Below are positions 5,863 through 9,272 of a stretch of 9,272 nt of DNA, one piece after another. Source of the stretch: an uncultured bacterium (lineage in GTDB: Bacteria > Patescibacteriota > Microgenomatia > UBA1400 > PJMF01); NCBI GenBank assembly GCA_903959355.1, contig CAJBWJ010000051.1, forward strand, positions 1 through 9,272, read 5' to 3'. The position numbers were made by a program, and so were the translations under genes. A model generated the notes under the pieces. That model was not told where the DNA came from. It was given only the letters and a program-made list of their open reading frames with translations, and searched no databases. Position 1 is the first letter of the stretch. Each line of letters opens with the position of its first letter.

Positions 5863-7581
5863 ATGTCAGATGTCATAACTAAAGTAGAAACCAAAGAAGA
5901 AACTCAAGTAGAACCAGTGGTTAAAGAAGAAAAACCAGTTGAACTCAAAGAGTTATCTTCTTATGCTAAAGAATATACTAGACAATATCAAATGGACTGG
6001 GACTACCAGCATCGCGCCATCATTTCTCCTCTAGAAGTAGATGAGCTTGCCTCAAGGATAGCTGAAGCTTACGAGCAAGTAAGAAGAGTTATGGATTGGA
6101 AGGAAGAAAATCTTTTGCGTCGTAGTGCCATAGAGCGCATTCTTAAGCGTCGTTTAGTTTCTGAACTATATGACATAAGCATATTGCCAAATCTCAACGC
6201 TGTTGAAATGGCTGAACCAATGATTTTGGAACTAATGCGTAGTGGTTATTTTGATAACGGTAGAATAGCCAAAAAACAAATCAAAGAAATCGAAAATATT
6301 CTCTCCAAGTACATCAGTATCCTAGATCATTCAAATGGCCCAAAAGTTCCTAGCAAAAAACATGTTAAAAATAAAATGGAGTTCTACACTTGGATGCTAG
6401 AAATAGCTGCTTGTGAAATTGAAGAAGTCTTGGCTCCAGCCTTCAAAGAAAATGCCCTACTCAATCTCATGACCAATGTCATTTACGAACGAAATCGCAT
6501 TTTACCTACTTCTCAATTAAGTGACCTAGACAGGCTCATTCAAATATATATCGCTAGCATGCGCACCCTTTATACCTTTGACGATCCTATTATTTCTTAC
6601 AATGTAATCAAAATTCGTTATCCATTCTGGACTGAAGAAACTACTACAAGCATTGATAGAGTAACAGCCGAAGTTCACAACATTCGACAACAAATTGATG
6701 ATGATTTAAATAGTGAAGAAGGTAAAAGATTTTTCAAACTAGCCGATCGCTACGATGCAGCGTATCGCATCATTGGTGATATTCTTGAAAACATCAACAA
6801 TACTCCAGAATTAGTTAAAGAAAAATTAGCCAATCCAGAAGAACTTAAGAAAATGGTCAATGATGCTTATTTCAAACGCAAAGCCAGTCTGAAAGGACGC
6901 CTTTTCCGCAGTGCTATTTATTCAACGCTTTCAATTTTTGTAGCTGGAGCTGCTAGTTATATTTTCTTTGAAGGACCAGTAGCTAAAATCATTGGTGAAA
7001 AATGGACCATTCTTTCTTTCTTCGTAGACTTACTCATTCCCAGTTTAGTTATGTTTATTTTAGTAATCGTAATTCGCCCGCCAAAAGATCAAAACCTACG
7101 CGTAGTTCAAAAAGAAATAAACAAAGTCATTCATAAACAAAGTAGTGAAGATGTTTATGAAATTGATTTCCGTCGTAAACAGAACAAAATTCTTAATTTC
7201 ATTTTTTTTGCTATCTCTGTAATTTGTGGATTAGTAGCGATGAGATTCATTTTCTGGATATTTGAATTAGGCAATGTGCCAATTACTTCCGTTTATGTTG
7301 ACACCGTTAATGTAGCAATGGTGGTTTTTGCTGCTATGGCTATTAAACAAAAATCAAGAGAAATTACCATTGAAGATCATGGCAATTTTATTGAATTCTT
7401 ATTGGAACTTTTCTCTATTCCTTTGGCCAAGATTGGTCAGTGGTTTTCTAATAAATGGAAAAAATACAATATCTTTTCTGCTTTCTTTACAGCCATCGTT
7501 GATTTACCATTTTCTGCTCTCATTCGCATAGTCGAAGATTGGCGCAACTTCTTGAAAGAAAGAAGCTCGGAGATGCATTAA
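5863..7581 (+). CDS. Large membrane protein of unknown function
   Basis: A protein of 572 residues from ATG 5863; an in-frame TTG at 5857 would add two, but it coincides with the predicted RNA start. Residues 1-32 are acidic, repetitive and probably disordered (repeated KxE/KEE, Val, Pro). Residues about 33-345 form a long, mostly helical soluble region with many charged residues and no signal peptide, so it is probably cytoplasmic. Four hydrophobic helices follow at about 350-369, 382-404, 442-467 and 476-494, grouped in two hairpins, with a basic linker between them (RPPKDQNL to DFRRKQNK). Two amphipathic, aromatic-rich segments (about 509-528 and 536-558) close the protein. I see no enzyme motif and recognise no characterised family. 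It is divergently transcribed from the nuclease gene; tRNA-Ser lies 93 nt downstream behind its own promoter. Confidence 0.85.
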   Translation: MSDVITKVETKEETQVEPVVKEEKPVELKELSSYAKEYTRQYQMDWDYQHRAIISPLEVDELASRIAEAYEQVRRVMDWKEENLLRRSAIERILKRRLVSELYDISILPNLNAVEMAEPMILELMRSGYFDNGRIAKKQIKEIENILSKYISILDHSNGPKVPSKKHVKNKMEFYTWMLEIAACEIEEVLAPAFKENALLNLMTNVIYERNRILPTSQLSDLDRLIQIYIASMRTLYTFDDPIISYNVIKIRYPFWTEETTTSIDRVTAEVHNIRQQIDDDLNSEEGKRFFKLADRYDAAYRIIGDILENINNTPELVKEKLANPEELKKMVNDAYFKRKASLKGRLFRSAIYSTLSIFVAGAASYIFFEGPVAKIIGEKWTILSFFVDLLIPSLVMFILVIVIRPPKDQNLRVVQKEINKVIHKQSSEDVYEIDFRRKQNKILNFIFFAISVICGLVAMRFIFWIFELGNVPITSVYVDTVNVAMVVFAAMAIKQKSREITIEDHGNFIEFLLELFSIPLAKIGQWFSNKWKKYNIFSAFFTAIVDLPFSALIRIVEDWRNFLKERSSEMH

Positions 7582-7614
7582 TATTCCTGATATGCACAGC
7601 ATCTTTTATACCAG

Positions 7615-7640
7615 CTGCTTTTTGCATTGCAAAAAGACAG
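7615..7640. repeat. Inverted repeat (hairpin) between the membrane protein gene and tRNA-Ser
   Basis: CTTTTTGC (7618-7625) and GCAAAAAG (7629-7636) are perfect 8-nt complements around an ATT loop. The stem can extend by CTG (7615-7617) pairing with CAG (7638-7640) across a bulged A. No T-run follows on either strand, so it is not a standard intrinsic terminator. Its right arm overlaps the predicted -35 of the tRNA promoter, so it could be an operator, a weak attenuator of read-through, or chance. Confidence 0.5.
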
Positions 7641-7655
7641 GGTCCAAAATATAAT
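7627..7655 (+). promoter_or_regulatory. Promoter of tRNA-Ser
   Basis: TTGCAA at 7627-7632 (4 of 6 to the -35 consensus) and a perfect TATAAT at 7650-7655 are separated by exactly 17 nt. The predicted RNA start is near 7661-7662, about 13 nt before the mature tRNA 5' end. This is the best two-box promoter in the window. Confidence 0.75.
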
Positions 7656-7674
7656 CAGGGAGTATTTTTAACAA

Positions 7675-7760
7675 GGAGACATCGCATAGTGGTCAATTGC
7701 ACAGGTTTGCTAAACCTGACCCTTCGGGGTTCGTGGGTTCAAATCCCACTGTCTCCGCCA
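7675..7760 (+). tRNA. tRNA-Ser (anticodon GCU)
   Basis: A complete class II tRNA reading AGC and AGU codons. Acceptor stem GGAGACA (7675-7681) pairs perfectly with TGTCTCC (7750-7756), followed by discriminator G and encoded CCA (7758-7760). The D arm has a short 3-bp stem (GCA/TGC), usual for tRNA-Ser. The anticodon stem CAGGT/ACCTG encloses loop TTGCTAA with anticodon GCT at 7709-7711. The long variable arm is ACCC-TTCG-GGGT (7719-7730), and the T arm is GTGGG-TTCAAAT-CCCAC (7733-7749). The variable arm is the serine identity element and fits the anticodon. Base 9 is C, which is less common. No terminator hairpin with a T-run follows; the next gene's promoter starts about 27 nt downstream. 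Confidence 0.97.
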
Positions 7761-7786
7761 CAGATCTCGATTAACTTTCATACACT

Positions 7787-7795
7787 TGCTATACT
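7787..7795 (+). promoter_or_regulatory. Extended -10 promoter giving a leaderless mRNA
   Basis: TGCTATACT is a TGn extension plus a -10 hexamer (7790-7795) one mismatch from consensus, without a convincing -35. The predicted RNA start falls at 7801-7802, on the A of ATG 7802. It shares the core TTGCTATA and its position next to the start codon with the promoter at 5840. Confidence 0.55.
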
Positions 7796-7801
7796 GGACA
7801 G

Positions 7802-8830
7802 ATGTCAGGTGAAGACTCATTAAACAAAACAGAATGGTTTCAAACAAACCAGAAAATTGACGAACCAGACATAACCCCAAATAAAAGCGAGGAAGAACTC
7901 AAAAAAAATTCAAAACCAACAAGAGAGTATGTTGAAGAAAATGGATTTTTTCCACGAGAAATGCTTCCAGCGATGCAACTTTTTGATAAAAAAATTGCCA
8001 ATTTAAAAGCAGCAAATGATATACCGACTACAAATGAAGATGGATCTGAAGTTCATTTCTTAAGTTCTGAAAATTACGAGAAGGCGCATCAACTTTTCAA
8101 TAAAAAAGGAGAGCCAGATAATAATACCTCGTCTGCTACTTATCTGGTTGAGGCTGACAAAATTCTTGTAAGAGACGATGGAAACTATCCAAATTATCTT
8201 ACCGCATCTAGTATTTTCCATGAACGCATTCATAGGGAAATAGATTTAAAAGCTAGAGTATATACACAAAAAGACGGACAAATACATTCAGAATTGAGTC
8301 GTGGAGGATTGAATGTTGTTAGACATGCAATGACTGGAAAAAACAAAGAATACGGGGCATTGATCAATGAATTAGGTAACTTCGGAGTACAAAAAGAGAT
8401 TATTAAAGATTTACTTGAAATGCCTGAGTATGTTGATGAGGCGAATGCTAGAAAACAAAGGTTGGAGAAACTAGGAGTAAGCGATAAAACAGAATCAATA
8501 ACCGTGCCTTTTTCAGAATTAGGAACAGTTGTATTTGATATACAAAACGTTCATTTTGACTCAGGTGGCAATCTGCAAATTGATTTTGGACCGTTCATTA
8601 TGATGCAACTTGTTGACGACATGAAAAGATTATGTCCTGAAGTTTCAGGCATACCACTTGAAGACGCAATCATAAGAGCAAAAGCACATCCAGAGTTTCA
8701 GAATCAAATTAGAGAATCGTTAGACAATGCTTTAGGCAAAGGTTTCTACAGTAAATTAAAAAATGCGGCCTATGATGCTGGAGATGCGCTACATATTTTA
8801 TACGAGGTGCAACAAAAAACACGAAGATAA
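7802..8830 (+). CDS. Putative HExxH zinc metallopeptidase-like protein, family not recognised
   Basis: A 342-residue protein without signal peptide or membrane helix, so probably cytoplasmic or released by an unusual route. Residues 1-45 are polar and probably disordered. The central region contains FHERIHREID, a zincin-type HExxH with His140, Glu141 and His144. A glutamate in INELGNF (Glu190) lies 46 residues later and is a plausible third zinc ligand, as in gluzincins. The remainder is mixed alpha/beta with no motif I know, ending in a basic tail (QQKTRR). The target is unknown. ATG 7802 directly follows an extended -10 box, implying a leaderless message; no Shine-Dalgarno is present. Leucine codon CTA is used for 2 of 29 leucines, against about 7 of the first 16 in prfB (hand counts), hinting at a different origin from the genes to the left. 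Position right after a tRNA fits an accessory gene. Confidence 0.78.
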   Translation: MSGEDSLNKTEWFQTNQKIDEPDITPNKSEEELKKNSKPTREYVEENGFFPREMLPAMQLFDKKIANLKAANDIPTTNEDGSEVHFLSSENYEKAHQLFNKKGEPDNNTSSATYLVEADKILVRDDGNYPNYLTASSIFHERIHREIDLKARVYTQKDGQIHSELSRGGLNVVRHAMTGKNKEYGALINELGNFGVQKEIIKDLLEMPEYVDEANARKQRLEKLGVSDKTESITVPFSELGTVVFDIQNVHFDSGGNLQIDFGPFIMMQLVDDMKRLCPEVSGIPLEDAIIRAKAHPEFQNQIRESLDNALGKGFYSKLKNAAYDAGDALHILYEVQQKTRR

Positions 8831-8868
8831 AAAATTAAATATAGGCCTCACTTTATTGGCTTAAAAAA

Positions 8869-8897
8869 GTTCCAATTTTCTCCCACGCCGCCCGCCA
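8869..8897 (+). other. tRNA-3'-end-like fragment (possible remnant or attachment-site copy)
   Basis: In AT-rich surroundings, TCCCAC at 8881-8886 and CCGCCA at 8892-8897 are separated by 5 nt, exactly as in the tRNA-Ser 3' end (7744-7749 and 7755-7760). A gapped GTTC..AA match precedes it (8869-8875), and CAG then ATCT follow at both sites. The five bases between the two blocks differ, and no 5' half exists, so this is not a working tRNA. It may be a diverged attachment-site repeat, a fragment of another tRNA, or chance. Confidence 0.3.
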
Positions 8898-8907
8898 TCA
8901 GTAAGAT

Positions 8908-9272
8908 CTATTTATTTGACTTAAAAATTTGCTCGTAAAGAAAATCTGCAACAAGTTCGTGTCCATAAGAAGTTAGATGAACTTTGTCCCACCAAATTAT
9001 ACCCAAGCTACTCTTTTCTTTTAAATAACTGTGAACGTCTAAATAAATCAAATTATTATCTGACGCCACTTCTCTCATAATGTGATGGAGATTTAATTCC
9101 AAAGGTGTGAACTCAAAAGAATTAGCTTCAAGAAGAAAAACTGTTTTTATTTGACGATCTCTACTTAGATTGGCAAATTCCTGAAGATTATTTTTAAATT
9201 CATTTTCATCAGAGTCGTTATTTGAAAGATTTATAATCACAATATCTGGATTGAGTTTTATCCAATCATCTC
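8908..9272 (-). CDS. SGNH/GDSL-type hydrolase, C-terminal part (5' end beyond window)
   Basis: The frame stays open to the right edge, so the GTG at 9240 is internal: the 10 codons upstream read DDWIKLNPDI and complete a family motif. About 120 residues are visible. NPDIVIINLSNND matches block III of SGNH hydrolases (normally GxND; here the Gly is Ser). WWDKVHLTSYGHELVADFL is block V, with the catalytic Asp (codon 8986-8988) and His (codon 8977-8979). The catalytic Ser of block I and the oxyanion Gly of block II must lie outside the window. Such enzymes deacylate or de-esterify sugars, lipids or peptidoglycan O-acetyl groups; the substrate cannot be read here. The TAG stop is at 8908-8910. 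The gene converges on the HExxH gene across 77 nt, with no clear terminator between them. Confidence 0.8.
   Translation of the reverse strand, partial: DDWIKLNPDIVIINLSNNDSDENEFKNNLQEFANLSRDRQIKTVFLLEANSFEFTPLELNLHHIMREVASDNNLIYLDVHSYLKEKSSLGIIWWDKVHLTSYGHELVADFLYEQIFKSNK

Noticed and set aside
7539..7823. A plus-strand reading frame of 94 codons across the tRNA
   Set aside because: It overlaps the end of the membrane protein gene in another frame, the whole tRNA-Ser and its promoter; the translation has no protein-like character beyond chance.
8848..8877. Possible terminator AGGCC...GGCTT followed by A-rich sequence after the HExxH gene
   Set aside because: The stem is only 5 bp with a G-U pair and a 10-nt loop, and no T-run follows on the plus strand; it is too weak to call.
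8908..9240. A complete 110-residue gene starting at GTG 9240
   Set aside because: The upstream in-frame codons complete the SGNH block III motif (NPDIVIINLSNND), so the GTG is internal and the gene is cut by the window.
1..9272. Alternative genetic code with UGA read as glycine
   Set aside because: All frames are full length under the standard code with no internal UGA, and RF2 is present.

Overview
The window is AT-rich, gene-dense bacterial DNA with Lys/Asn/Ile-rich proteins and very short intergenic gaps. A prfB-ftsE-ftsX neighbourhood, an FtsEX-linked secreted coiled-coil protein ending in a C39-like cysteine-peptidase fold, and several conserved-looking membrane proteins of no recognised family together suggest a Patescibacteria (Candidate Phyla Radiation) genome. 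That placement is inferred from style and gene content; no marker in the window proves it. The genetic code looks standard: prfB (release factor 2) is intact, and no reading frame needs UGA read as an amino acid.

Left block (1-4924, + strand): the 3' end of an unrecognised gene; prfB; a small single-pass membrane protein; ftsE, with an unusual Lys/Glu-rich C-terminal tail that overlaps the start of ftsX; ftsX; and a secreted protein with a signal peptide, a long coiled coil and a C39-like domain. FtsE and FtsX form the ABC-type complex that, in other bacteria, switches on a coiled-coil peptidoglycan hydrolase (EnvC, PcsB, RipC and similar). The secreted gene starts 3 nt after ftsX and is the obvious candidate for that partner here, with a C39-like domain in place of the usual LytM, CHAP or NlpC/P60 domain.

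Middle block (4921-7581): a minus-strand RecB/Cas4-like PD-(D/E)XK nuclease converges on the ftsEX operon with overlapping stop codons. It diverges from a large membrane protein of unknown function across a roughly 70-bp bidirectional promoter region.

Right block (7582-9272): an inverted repeat and a clear promoter precede a complete tRNA-Ser(GCU) gene. Next comes an unfamiliar protein with an HExxH metallopeptidase motif, whose leucine codon use differs from the genes to its left. A GC-rich, tRNA-3'-end-like fragment then precedes the C-terminal part of an SGNH/GDSL-type hydrolase on the minus strand that runs off the right edge. The tRNA, the altered codon use and the tRNA-like fragment together hint, without proving it, that this end is an accessory insertion at the tRNA-Ser gene.

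Expression signals: strong Shine-Dalgarno sequences are rare (ftsX is the exception). The genes at 5863 and 7802 each have an extended -10 promoter so close to the start codon that their mRNAs should be leaderless or nearly so.
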